Shown in pieces: positions 32,215 to 43,876 of a stretch of 64,000 nucleotides of DNA. The notes beneath the pieces are model-generated. The model ran no database searches and was not told where the DNA came from. It saw nothing but the letters and a program-made list of their open reading frames with translations. Position 1 is the first letter of the stretch; each line of letters starts with the position of its first letter. Source of the DNA: Siderastrea radians (taxonomy: Eukaryota > Cnidaria > Anthozoa > Scleractinia > Rhizangiidae); assembly GCA_964017195.1 (NCBI GenBank), contig OZ024897.1, positions 3,143,409-3,207,408 on the forward strand, written 5' to 3'. The position numbers and the translations under genes were made by a program.

Positions 32215-33417
32215 CAGGGGGGGGAAGCAACTTCCCATACATTCTCTTAAATGAAATCCAAACGATGTTCTCACAACTTGCAAAGCAATCTATGAGGTTC
32301 TAGTCAGCGGATATACCTCCTACGCGTGCGCAGATGTTGCATGTTCCAACGGAACTCGGACGCTGAAGGGGAAAAAATAATGGCGGCCAAAGGCGGCGGG
32401 TTCGGTTTTGTCCCTTCGTTTAGGTAATTGACGAATTGATCGTATTTTACACTTTTATCATGTTTTCGTGCATTTTGCTTCTTATAAAGACAAAAGTTTA
32501 CTCTCGGACTTTTTTAGTCGCAAAGTAGAACAGTAGCGCTTCCATCAATCCAGTCTGTGCTGATCGACTGTATAGAATCAGATAGAATTTTCTGAAGCTG
32601 GGTTAAAAACTGGGATCGGGTTCAAAGTACTGAACTGTGAAATGATCTTGTTAACACATAACTGGATTATTGATAATAAAAGTCGTATTTTGTGCGTAGG
32701 TATTGTTTCCATGCATTAGGTTATAGCGGTTTTGATTGTATATATTTCCATCGATGTTTTATGGCACATTTCCCGCTGCAATTTATTTAGACCACGCTGG
32801 AGGAAAACATGCAAACCGAGTACAGCCATAACTGTCTCATCTCATGCTATCAATTCGTTACAGAATGAGATGTAAAAAGAAACATTGACAGTATTTTTAT
32901 TCATCACATGCATCAGTTCAGCGATACACAAAAGACCAAAATTACGTCGCGGAGTACAAGAAATAAAATCCTGAATAGTTCAAGCGCTTTCTCTCGGTGA
33001 GAAGTTTATTTACGTAGAATTATCTAATTCTAGCATTCAACTTTGAAACGTTTGTCGCAAACCTGGTCTCCAAGTATAAACAAGCGAAAGGGTGACTGCC
33101 GTACAGCTCGCAGCTGATCCACTCGCCACTGCAACAAACAAGACATTGCGAAAACAGAAGCGTCTTCATCGATGTCGCTTCCATCGAATATTTTCTTGTA
33201 CGAAACTGACAGTAAGTTCCATGAGAGATTAGCCGCTCACCGCTTACTTTCCCCCGACAAAATACACATAAATTTTGCCAACTACTTCGAATAAGTTGAT
33301 CGTCGATCGGAAATATTTATTATGACAAACACCGCTGTCCACGTTTTGACTGGACCGCTTTGCACGTTGTGAGAACATCGTTTCTCGGTCCCAGGCCTCG
33401 CTTCTATCCCCCCCCTG
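32215..33417 (+). mobile_element. hAT-type element B, copy 1 (1203 bp)
   Basis: Starts CAGGGGGGGGAAGC and ends CTATCCCCCCCCCTG. Flanked by a perfect 8-bp duplication AGTCAGGT at 32207-32214 and 33418-33425. Subterminal inverted segments AACGATGTTCTCACAAC and GCAAAGC occur near both ends. It is practically identical, in opposite orientation, to 36813-38460 minus that copy's own insertion. No transposase is present. A short ATG frame at about 32380 (MAAKGGGFGFVPSFR) runs into GTAATT, which could be a captured or spurious first exon. Confidence 0.92.
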
Positions 33418-33425
33418 AGTCAGGT

Positions 33426-34369
33426 AGTTTGATTAGCTTGAAGAAGCTGAATTCTTCTGATTGATAGCACGCAACAATATCTTTGCATTCAGGTGAATGG
33501 GCTCCTGTTCGACTGCATCTGTTCAGTTCAGTCGACAGACTTTCATTTACAATTCTTTTGAGAGGATTAGCGAACACGAAAAGGACCCAAGAGGCTTCAC
33601 ACATCGCCTTATGTAAAATAATTTAGCAAGAAACAATTAATTCCTTAGGAGAGGAGCAAAACCTAGACATTTGGTGTGACGCCATTAACATCCTGCGATA
33701 TTAAAAATGTTCGTTTCACTAACTAAGCATTTCGAATGAACCCTGCTAATTGACAAATGTCCTGAAAATTGATGAGTTTGTTGCCAATTTTAGCCTGGTG
33801 AATTTTGAGTGTTTAATTTGGTAGTCGTTTCCGATCCGAGAGGCAACAGTAAACCAGAAGCTGAGAAGCTTCGGGAACAAAATGAAACCGAAAGCGGAAG
33901 TTGAAAATTTCAAAGTTTTTAAACTACACTGTTCAATATTAGAACTGGTTGAAGGTGAAAAATAAACCATATCCAAAAGTTTGATTATGGGAAAGAAAAT
34001 ACAAAGTGTAACAAAACTGCAAAAGATGAGAGCTTTATTCTAATTAGGAGCGGATCGAGAAAACGAAGGATGAAGTTGGTTGTTATTCGTGTTTAATACT
34101 TTCCACCGATTTGTGAAACTTGAAACGATGTGATCGCGGGCTGACAGCTATTTCACGTGTCGCAGGCGAAATTTGACAAAAAGACCGTGAAATGCTTTCG
34201 TATGACATTTCTAAAAGCGGTTGACGACCACTGTTTCGAATATAATTTATTGGCCTTTCTTTCCACCAAGAAAAAGCAGCATCAAATTAAACTTGTAACG
34301 CAATACGTGTTGCGGGTCGCGGGTACACAAAATGTTTATAAATTGGTGTTTTTTTCGGGCATAGGGTAA
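33426..34369. other. unique spacer, no gene recognised
   Basis: ORFs below 80 codons on both strands without family resemblance. Confidence 0.3.
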
Positions 34370-34465
34370 AATTTGGACTGGACCAATGGACCTTGGACCC
34401 TTGGACTGTTGGACTATTTTTTGGACTAGTTTTTGGACCATTTTCTGGACCAGTTTTTTCGACTA
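34370..34465 (+). repeat. degenerate TTGGACC/TTTGGAC repeat
   Basis: About ten imperfect units of 7-15 bp built on TTGGAC(C/T), for example GGACCTTGGACCCTTGGACTG. Confidence 0.85.
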
Positions 34466-34474
34466 TTAATAGTT

Positions 34475-35640
34475 GGAGAGGGGTGGGCAGGCCGTTTTCA
34501 TCATTTGTGGAGGGGGGGGGGGAGTGGGAATTATAACACTTGTAACAGTACACCTACACTTCAAAGCAAATGCTTTTGATTGACGGAAATTGTAGTGGAA
34601 CTTATAGAATATTTTGAACGATTAATTAATTGACGGAAATAGTAGTGGAACAATGGAACGTTGTTGTGGTTAAAATAGAAATAGAATTCTTGGAGTTAAA
34701 ACATTGCACCTCTGTTGTCTTATGGCGAACTACTAGCAACTGATAGATCTCCAGCAGCAATTCGGACAAAGGTTATTGTTTGACCTGCTTGTGATGGTCT
34801 GTTTGTAGTTCTTAACGGTTTTCCATTTGTTAAATCCGCAGCAGTTAAAATGCTGGTTCGTAAGACCCAAGGATTCTTCAATCTCGTATATGTATTGTGT
34901 TCTGCCGTCCCGTCGCCAGTCTACCACGACGTCTCTTCTGGCCATCCATAGACTAAAATGCCGATTTCGGCTGCTAACTCACTTTCAACATTATAAAAAT
35001 CGAGCCAATATTTACAACAGGAAATAAAGACTATCAAAGTGGAAAGCCAAGAGCGGATGTGCAAAATTAGGGCGCGATTTCAACGGATTTTTCCACCATA
35101 AGCTCAGTTCGAATTTAGTGTCGACCCGTACAATTTATTTTTGAGCCGTTCCGCTCGCGCATGCGCTTCTCCGTGAACAGCGGACTTAAAAATATTCTAT
35201 ATGTTCCACTGCTATTTCCGTCAATCAGGAGCATTTGCTTTGATGTGCACTGATACAATTAAAGTAGAACCTTGGTAACTCGAACTCGGTTAACTCGAAC
35301 TCCCCGCTAACTCAAACTAAGTGTGCTTTCCTTCGGCTTAATTTTCAGTAAATAAACTCGAACTCCCGCTAAGTCGAAGTTTTTTTCTAATTCCCGTGGG
35401 AGTACGAGTTAGCGGGGTTCTACTGTTGTATAATTGTTATAATTTCCACTCTCCCCCCACCACAAGTGAAGAAAACTACCTACCCACCCCTCCCCAATGT
35501 TTTAAAAGCAGTCGATAAAATTAATTAATCGTTCAAAATATTCTATAAGTTCCACTACAATTTCCGTCAACCAATAGCATTTGCTTTGAAGTGAAGGTGT
35601 ACTGTTACAAGCGTTATAATTCCCACCCCATAACGTCATC
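34475..35640. mobile_element. composite inverted-repeat region
   Basis: Left: 34475-34545 (GGAGAGGGGTGGGCAGGCCG..., G run, GGGAATTATAACACTTG) pairs with 35430-35496. Left: 34515-34624 (TTCAAAGCAAATGCTTTTGA, GGAAATTGTAGTGGAAC, ATTTTGAACGATTAATTAA) pairs with 35518-35628. A third diverged copy of the inner segment lies at about 35190-35250. At least two nested or overlapping TIR elements are needed to explain this. No transposase was recognised. Confidence 0.65.
35262..35425. mobile_element. pogo/Tigger-like MITE
   Basis: Left AGTAGAACC-TTGGTAACTCGAACTC and right GAGT-ACGAGTTAGCGGGGTTCTACTG are inverted ends of the AACTCGAACTC type known from pogo/Tigger elements. About 164 bp, no coding capacity. 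Confidence 0.6.
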
Positions 35641-35646
35641 ATAACG

Positions 35647-35942
35647 TCACGCAAGGGAAACAAACTTAAGCGTGTGATCGCACCCACAACCAGCGTTACT
35701 TGCAATACGCCAACGTTCCATACTTAATAGACACAGACAAACCGCTGTTAACCTTGTAGTAGCGGTTCGTGTCTTACATACAACGCATGGAGCGGTTTTA
35801 AGGCAGCGGTTCGTGTTTACAAACAACACATGCGCAACAAAGGTATTACTACTGTTACTGACACAGATAAACCGCTGTGGTGGCGGTTTAGGTAGCTTAA
35901 TCACATACAATGCATGCGCAACTAAGTTCGACTCAATGCTTG
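35647..35942. other. spacer with duplicated ACAGA-AAACCGCTGT segment
   Basis: A segment around GACACAGA(C/T)AAACCGCTGT recurs at about 35730 and 35859, each followed within about 60 bp by an ACA-ACGCATG-like motif. No gene. Confidence 0.4.
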
Positions 35943-36812
35943 TTAAGGAGGCTCTCAACAGTTTTTTTGGCCTTGGAGTGTATCTTTTGAAGTCAAAATT
36001 TCGCATAGAAGATAAACTTGGATTTCCTTGATACTAAACCACCTTTTCAACAAATGATCAAAGTTTATTTTCTCAGCTGTTTCCTAGCAAGAACTGTCAC
36101 CATAGCAACGGTAATGGACAACCCCTCATTTTAAATAATGTCGAATATCTCGAAAACTAGTCAGACACTTTATGACGAAACTTGAACTATTTGAACAACT
36201 CTACCTACACAACTTGTATGCGAAATTAGGGAAAAATCTGTAAGAGCGTTTTCACGTAAATCGTGATTAATTTTTTTCGGGCTGATTTTGGTCATTCCTG
36301 CAATTTTGTCCAATATTTCAAGAAAGATAAAACTTAACACTTTCTCTTTTCAGTTGAAGGACCTTTTATGATATCAAAACATTCTTAATGTACATTGAGC
36401 TTCCTAGGTGGCTGCGATTTTAAGATATTTATATTTAAAAACTGCTAAAATGCAGCACAAATCAGCCAAAAAGTCCGTAATTTGCATAAATAGAAATATT
36501 TCTAAACTGCCCTTACAGATTTTTCTCTTAAATTGACTGACGTTAGAATAATAATTCTTTTTGATGTTCCAGCAAGTTTTAGGCTGAATAAACATTTCGT
36601 TTATTAGATAAGAAGGCTGAATCTCGGTCAGGTTTCAGTCGTTATTAACTTTCAACGAACAACAGTATTATTTTGTTTTTCCTGGTCTATTTCTCGGTTA
36701 CTCACGTGCAATGAATATTTATACACGCTGTGCTTGTCTCCTGGGGTGCATTTATAATTCCTTCTCATAACAATAAAAAATTTTCTAAGCTTCTTCCTGG
36801 AGACGCTTTGCC

Positions 36813-38460
36813 CAGGGGGGGGATAGAAGCGAGGCCTGGGACCGAGAAACGATGTTCTCACAACGTGCAAAGCGGTCCAGTCAAAACGTGGACAGCGGTG
36901 TTTGTCATAATAAATATTTCCGATCGACGATCAACTTATTCGAAGTAGTTGGCAAAATTTATGTGTATTTTGTCGGGGGAAAGTAAGCGGTGAGCGGCTA
37001 ATCTCTCATGGAACTTACTGTCAGTTTCGTACAAGAAAATATTCGATGGAAGCGACATCGATGAAGACGCTTCTGTTTTCGCAATGTCTTGTTTGTTGCA
37101 GTGGCGAGTGGATCAGCTGCGAGCTGTACGGCAGTCACCCTTTCGCTTGTTTATACTTGGAGACCAGGTTTGCGACAAACGTTTCAAAGTTGAATGCTAG
37201 AATTAGATAATTCTACGTAAATAAACTTCTCACCGAGAGAAAGCGCTTGAACTATTCAGGATTTTATTTCTTGTACTCCGCGACGTAATTTTGGTCTTTT
37301 GTGTATCGCTGAACTGATGCATGTGATGAATAAAAATACTGTCAATGTTTCTTTTTACATCTCATTCTGTAACGAATTGATAGCATGAGATGAGACAGTT
37401 ATGGCTGTACTCGGTTTGCATGTTTTCCTCCAGCGTGGTCTAAATAAATTGCAGCGGGAAATGTGCCATAAAACATCGATGGAAATATATACAATCAAAA
37501 CCGCTATAACCTAATGCATGGAAACAATACCTACGCACAAAATACGACTTTTATTATCAATAATCCAGTTATGTGTTAACAAGATCATTTCACAGTTCAG
37601 TACTTTGAACCCGATCCCAGTTTTTAACCCAGCTTCAGAAAATTCTATCTGATTCTATACAGTCGATCAGCACAGACTGGATTGATGGAAGCGCTACTGT
37701 TCTACTTTGCGACTAAAAAAGTCCGAGAGTAAACTTTTGTCTTTATAAGAAGCAAAATGCACGAAAACATGATAAAAGTGTAAAATACGATCAATTCGTC
37801 AATTACCTAAACGAAGGGACAAAACCGAACCCGCCGCCTTTGGCCGCCATTATTTTTTCCCCTTCAGCGTCCGAGTTCCGTTGGAACATGCAACATCTGC
37901 GCACGCGTAGGAGGTATATCCGCTGACTAGAACCTCATAGATTGCTTTGCAAGTTGTGAGAACATCGTTTGGATTTCATTTAAAGTGCACCTAACCCCAA
38001 AATATTTTTTTCGCTAAAATAACTCTTTGCACCTGTTCGAAAAGCATAACGCCTTTTTTTTATGAAATCCCCCTCAGTTTTGACTTTTTATAAGCTGTAA
38101 AAATTACGAAATCTGGCCATCATCTGGTACACGACCGAGCTAGTGAGGGCATGGGTCTATTCTGGATTTGACATCACAAACTGATTTGCATCTTCTTAAG
38201 TCCTTGTAAACATGCATGCAAAGCAGTTTGTGACGTCAAATCCAGAATAGACCCATGCCCTCACTAGCTCGGTCGTGTACCAGATGATGGCTAGATTTCG
38301 TAACTTTCACAGCCTATAAAAAGTCAAGACTGAGGGGGATTTCATAAAAAAAAGGCGTTATGCTTTTCGAACAGGTGCAAAGAGTTATTTTAGCGTAAAA
38401 AATATTTTGGGGTTAGGTGCACTTTAAGAGAATGTATGGGAAGTTGCTTCCCCCCCCCTG
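36813..38460 (-). mobile_element. hAT-type element B, copy 2 (1648 bp with nested insertion)
   Basis: Inverse of 32215-33417. CAGGGGGGGGATAG is on the left and GCTTCCCCCCCCCTG on the right. The flanks show the direct repeat CGCTTTGCC at 36804-36812 and 38461-38469 (8-bp duplication plus one chance base). Removing the 444 bp insertion at 37980-38427 gives 1204 bp, one base from copy 1. The different target duplications show two independent insertions. Confidence 0.92.
37984..38423. mobile_element. 440-bp TTAA palindromic MITE inside hAT-B copy 2
   Basis: Arms of about 205 bp begin AGTGCACCTAACCCCAAAA and end with the inverse TTTTGGGGTTAGGTGCACT, with a loop of about 20 bp. TTAA duplications sit at 37980-37983 and 38424-38427. 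hAT-B copy 1 keeps the unoccupied site (CATTTAAGAG in inverse, at about 32247-32256), giving a precise before-and-after pair. Confidence 0.95.
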
Positions 38461-39433
38461 CGCTTTGCCATTATTCTTTAAATACTGACTGACGTTTTAG
38501 CTTTTTTAATTACGGATTGCATACATGTTAACGCCCACGATGGCATTACACTGGGGCCGAAAAATGACGAGAAACAAGCTCAGAAGACGAATATTTCTTT
38601 TTTTTATTATGAGAAGGAATTATAAACGCACGAGAGGACACAAGCGCAGCGTGTATTAATATTCATTGCACATGAATAACCGAGAAATAGACCAGAAAAA
38701 ACGAAATAAAACTGTTGCTCGTTGAAAGTTAATAACGACTGAAACTTGACCAAGACCCAGCCTTCTTATCTAATAACAGAAATGTTTATTCAGCCTAAAA
38801 CTTGGTGGAACATCAAAAAGAATTATTATTCTAACGTCAGTCAGTTTAAGAGAAAAATCTGTAAGGGCAGTTTAGAAATATTTCTATTTATGCAAATTAC
38901 GGACTTTTTGGCTGATTTGTGCTGCATTTTAGCAGTTTTTAAATATAAATATCTTAAAATCGCAGCCACCTAGGAAGCTCAATGTACATTAAGAATGTTT
39001 TGATATCATAAAAGGTCCTTCAACTGAAAAGAGAAAGTGTTAAGTTTTATCTTTCTTGAAATATTGGACAAAATTGCAGGAATGACCAAAATCAGCCCGA
39101 AAAAAATTAATCACGATTTACGTGAAAACGCTCTTACAGATTTTTCCCTAATTTCGCATACAAGTTGTGTAGGTTGAGTAGTTCAAATAGTTCAAGTTTC
39201 GTCATAAAGTGTCTGACTAGTTTTCGAGATATTCGACATTATTTAAAATGAGGGGTTGTCCATTACCGTTGCTATGGTGACAGCTGTTGCTAGGAAACAA
39301 CTGAGAAAATAAACTTTGATCATTTGTTGAAAAGGTGGTGTAGCATCAAGGAAATCGAAGTTTATCTTCTATGCGAAATTTTGACTATAAAAATACACTC
39401 CAAGGCCAAAAAAACTGTTGCGAGCCTCCTTAA

Positions 39434-40029
39434 TACATTCAACTTTTCCTAAAGCAAAATATGAATAAATATTTCACCGCATGATAGAGACGGACTCGTC
39501 ATATCGTGACCCTCACACAATGAATATTTCACCGCTTTATGACAGCGGAATCGTTACATCACAAAGAAGAGAAAGCACCACTAATTTCACTAATTCTTGC
39601 ACATATTAAGTTTGTTTCCTTTTACCTTTTTCGTTTCCAAACCTATTGGCCGTTTTTAGAAAAGATCTTTTCGATTTTGAATTTGACTAAATCGTTACCG
39701 ACTTCTAAGTCAACTTGTTTACTTTTGCGAGGGGATTCTCTAGTTAGCAAACCGGATTTAAACATCATGTCATTGGATCGCTTAATTGGATAGATTGATA
39801 GGTAGTCTATTGAAAATCACTTGCAACCAGATGATAATGATATTATGTACAAGAAAATTTACTTATTTAAAAATACTATTACTAATTTGAAACTAGTTTG
39901 TTTGAAAATATATGAAAGGAATACTAGAAACACTATAGTATGATATGATAAAAATTACACACTAAAGTATGATATGATAAAAATATAAAAATAGAAATAT
40001 AAAAATATAAAAAGCAATCGAAAATTGTG
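39434..40029. other. spacer with a repeat R fragment
   Basis: 39705-39775 matches repeat R (CTTGTTTACTTTTGCGAGGGG, GTTAGCAAACCGGATTTAAACATCATGTCAT). The remainder is AT-rich, with a duplicated ACTA-AGTATGATATGATAAAA motif at about 39930-39990. Confidence 0.6.
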
Positions 40030-40886
40030 AAACTCTAATAGCATTGTTAGGCCCTGAGGGCATTAAACGTAATAAAGCTAATCTGTTCTTCTTGAAAACG
40101 GGCCTAAACTTCCGTGTGTCTCTCAGGTTCAAGGTACAGGTATTGCGAGCAGGAAGAAGGCCGGTGGAGCTTATTCTGTTCGTTCTGTACGACTTCCTTA
40201 AATAGTTTGTCTACTAGTTCCTGGCGGCGGTCTGAAACATGTGAAAGTTTAATTAGACCTGATTCAAACAATGCCTCATTATATGGGTGGAAAGAAAAAA
40301 TGATGCGCATAGCCCGCTTTTGTACTCCTTCAAGCTCGTTGGAGAGATACGCGGGAAGACCGTCATGAAAGACGGGACACGCATACTCCGTGACAGGGCG
40401 AATGCAAGTGCAGAAAAACTGAACTAGCTCACGGGTACCTAGGTCAGAGCGTTTAAGCTGAGATAAACTATACAAGCGCTTCCTAGCTTTCTTGATAATA
40501 GAGTCAATGGGACAGTCATTTCAGATCACTGGAGACGTTGACGCCTAGTATTTTGGCACTGGTAAATAAGTCAATAGGCATACTGACGATGCTGTTAACT
40601 ACAATGGGGTCGAATGAAGTAGTGTTGTTGGTGCTAAAATTTAGACGCAGTTCCTGCATTTCGTCTCGTTTAGTTGGAACTTGCCCATGGTAGCACGGTT
40701 AGCCAGGTTGTCAACAGCCGCCTGGATGTGACTGTCTTGATTCTTGCTTATCATCTCCGAGATAGCGGTATCGTCAACGTACTTCCAGAGATCGGTGCCA
40801 GGAACATCGAGCTCGTGGATCATGACGATAAACAGCCACGGCCCCAATTTTGTACCCTGAGGAACCCCGTCGGCGTCGCGCCTCAT
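40030..40886 (-). pseudogene. LINE reverse transcriptase, 3' part, frameshifted
   Basis: Read on the minus strand from 40886: GVPQGTKLGPWLFIVMI, then DLWKYVDDTAIS, the RT motif with a YVDD catalytic pair, then KFQLNETKC. After frame changes at about 40640, AKILGVNVSSDLKW is followed by KKARKRLYSLSQLKRSDLG and CTCIRPVTEYACPVFHDGLP, the typical C-terminal region of an animal non-LTR element. The final frame stops near 40104. Several frameshifts and no 5' half indicate a 5'-truncated dead copy. Confidence 0.8.
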
Positions 40887-40910
40887 TCTGGGAAGCAGTC
40901 GTGGCCAAGC

Positions 40911-41450
40911 TTATGTCTCTGTAACCCTGCGATGGACTAGCCAAGGAGGCCCACACGGCCGGAGCTTAACCATGTTTCTGTAGCATGAAGCAACTGAGAG
41001 TATTGCTACTTCCCCCTGTTTCACCCCAGAGCACTGGGAAGCTACCAGCTTTTTTGGGAGCAGCTTGGGGGTGGGTGGGGGGATGGAGGTCTGCTTGATG
41101 GAAAGCACTTAACGAAGAATATAGGCTTTTCCTGAAAAGGAGATCTTTTGCAAGTCTTCTATGCTGATGTTACCAGGAATTTTCTGTGTAGTTCTCCAAG
41201 CTCTTTTTGATTAGGTTGAGTGCCCCAATAACTACAGAAAAAGTTTCTGTTTTGAGTCCCCACATCCTTGTTACTTCAATTTCTAAATCCTTGGATTTGG
41301 ACAACTTTTCTACCACTGTGACAGTATTTCCTTCTGCAGGGATAGCTACGTCAATCAGCAGGCAGGTCTTCTGCTCTTGGTCTTAAACGATGATATCAGG
41401 CCGGTTCTCTGTCCGTATGAACCGGCATGTCCCAGAGGCATTTATTCGTA
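40911..41450 (-). pseudogene. C-terminal fragment of a second LINE-type ORF
   Basis: Minus-strand frames read ENRPDIIV, then EQKTCLLIDVAIPAEGNTVT, then DLEIEVTRMWGLKTE and VVIGALNLIKK. This is a conserved PD...D-type block found near the C-terminus of some retroelement ORFs (restriction-like endonuclease-like; inference). It continues through LSIKQTSIPPPTPK and SCYRNMVKLRPCGPPWLVH to a stop near 40911. An in-frame stop follows DIIV. It abuts the RT fragment in the same orientation but in the wrong order for a single element, so two fragments are adjacent. Confidence 0.6.
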
Positions 41451-41459
41451 CCAAGAGCA

Positions 41460-42188
41460 TTATGTTTTGTTGCTCACTGATATTAATAGAATCTGAGATA
41501 TTTCCTGTTTGCTACTTCAAGCCCTTCATGATCCCAAGCTGCTCATGCAAATCCCTAAAACTTTAAAGTTTGAACAGGTAAAGCGCTGGATTGCCGGTAA
41601 AAGTAAAAAAAAAAAAAGAAAAAAACGCATGGCGCCAAGTATCAACAAATAATGGAACTGTGATACAGCTCGCCTTACAACGCGACAACAAAGCCAACCT
41701 ACTCTCAAAGCAGATCGCATAATTGATGCATCACATGGATGCAGTGAGAAAATGTAAGGTTTTTATGAATCAGGGATTAAATATGGAGTCTTTATAGCGC
41801 GTAGCATTGATATATGCACTGACAAAGTGTAGTGTTTTTTTTTAAGGAATCAGGGATTGTCTGTGTTCTACCGGTAGAGCCGTGTCCATAGATTTTAGGT
41901 TATACTGTGTTCTTCTTTTTTAGCAGAACAGCAGAAAGAACGAATTTAATTCCTAGTTGTCTCTGTCAGTTTTAATTAGATTTATTAGAATGAAGTTGAC
42001 TTTTTGAATTTCATTTTTACTTTATTTTTTATTGGCGGTTTTTTTGCTCTTTAACATGTCAGTTTCGTGCATTTTTGATGCTTTCAAATCGGGAAAGGCG
42101 CTTAAGAAAATTTCTGTCAGCCTCTAGAGTCTCGAACTCTCAGGTTCTTCAGTCTTGTGCCAAACCTCCGGCTCTAAGCCATGGAGGA
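41460..42188. other. spacer, no gene recognised
   Basis: Low-complexity A-rich run at 41608-41625; otherwise nothing supported. Confidence 0.3.
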
Positions 42189-42298
42189 TTTTAGCAATAG
42201 AAACGTTTTCCCTGTTTGCAAAGCCTGATATAAACACTCTAGATGCTGGGAGAATTCGAGACAGTTTGCATAACTTTCGAGAATTCTCCCAACCCCTC

Positions 42299-42332
<34 letters not shown>

Positions 42333-42348
42333 TAGTTTTCTATTGCTT
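42189..42348. mobile_element. 160-bp foldback MITE
   Basis: AGCAATAGAAACGTTTTCCC and GCCTGATATAAACACTC pair with GAGTGTTTATATCAGGC and AGTTTTCTATTGCT. The inner GGGAGAATTCGAGA pairs with TCGAGAATTCTCCC. Arms of about 70 bp with a loop of about 20 bp. A 103-codon ORF covering it is a by-product. Confidence 0.8.
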
Positions 42349-42407
42349 TCATAAAATAACTTTAGTCCTCTCAAAGATCCTGACGTCACAACTATGTATA
42401 CATACTC

Positions 42408-42440
<33 letters not shown>

Positions 42441-43051
42441 CGTGTAGTATCTTAGTTATTTTTTAAATTGTTACAATTTATAGTGCGCTAATTTTGCTTT
42501 CAGTGTCTTTGTACGTGACGTCGGGGCTCGATGGAAATAAACAAGGTGCCTGTGTTCCAACCGGAGCAAAAAGCTGCTAGATTTGGCGTCGGGTCCGCCG
42601 CTGAATGCTGGGAGCTCAAGCAACGTTTTCGTCTTTGGTAGTCTCGACCTGTGCTCAAGAATTTCGGCCGTTTTAAGCAAAATAACAAAGTGAATTCCAC
42701 AGAAACCTACAATGTCTAGTTAGGATTGTAGGTCTTTCGAAAGACATCGCAGTGCTTTCATGTGTGCGAACACAAGACATTATTCGTTCCAGTTTTAATT
42801 GTAACATATGGTCTTTGAAGGGCTTTTTGAAGATTTTCTAATCCCGACATTTGGTGGGCTTTAAATTAATAAATTTTAAAATAAATTTTAAAGTAAACTT
42901 CTGACTCCTCCATCTCCATTCCACAGCTTCATCAACTACTTTTCAAGAGCATGCAGCACTCAGAGAGTGTAACACCCAAATGATTATACGAAGATGACCT
43001 CCCGTGTCTCGTAGGAACACGAAACGGAGTCTAAAAAAGAAAATTAAGACC

Positions 43052-43843
43052 ATGGCCTCAAACGTTTGCGCTCCTTCTATGTCTGCAAGTCCAGTACAAC
43101 TTGGTAAGATTTCCTTATTGGCCCCTTGCTTTTAAATTAGATAAATTCAGAATTTTCACGGAACCGTCACTTCAACTGGCTTCAGATTGAGAACTCAACC
43201 ATGCTGTTAAACTGCCACTAGCCACAGACGACTTTGTGGACGTACTGAGCCTTTGTCTTACCTCTTCTTACTTTCATTACAACGACAAACACCACATGGG
43301 CTCACCAGTACATAACCATTTTTTTTGTGTACTCAAACTCGGAAGTTCGTGAACTACAAAAGCAATAAGGGACCGTTCATTATTTATCTGGGGTTGAGGG
43401 ATGGGTGAGAAATAAGACAATTTTCTGAGCCCACTCCCTCCCCCCCTCCCTCTCTTTGGAATAAAAATTTCAATCCCACCGCCAATAGTATATACTACTT
43501 TACTGAATTCGCACTTGTAATATTATAGTATGTAAGGAAAGAAAAACGACTAGGAAAGAACGTGATGAACTTGCTGACTTCATTGTTGGATTTAATTTTT
43601 TTTCAAATGATGGTATGATCTAGGCACCTAGAAACTACCCTGAATAACAAGGTAGGTCTTTTACAGGGTATAAATCCTAATACGATCTTAAGTTAAGATT
43701 TCAATTAGACCCACTGTAATTCCTGATGGAAAATGGAAATGGACAATGCAATCAAAGTTCTTGAAACTTCCTTCTCGAGATCTCTGGCTTCCACAGGGAT
43801 GTTATAGCATGGTATGCTCCGCAATTTCTTACAAAATCACGCC

Positions 43844-43876
<33 letters not shown>

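Larger units (their letters stand above)
35947..39429. mobile_element. TTAA-flanked foldback element with ~840-bp arms
   Basis: Left arm 35947 to about 36785, right arm about 38595-39429, inverted. The outer ends are GGAGGCTCTCAACAG and CTGTTGCGAGCCTCC, each bordered by TTAA (35943-35946 and 39430-39433). Outer arm parts are about 99 percent identical by eye; the inner 150 bp about 90 percent. The original loop was about 160 bp and is now split by hAT-type element B copy 2. TTAA targets are typical of piggyBac-like transposition. No transposase is present. Confidence 0.88.

Noticed and set aside
42155..42466. 103-codon ORF as a gene
   Set aside because: It reads through both arms of a foldback MITE and has no conserved features.
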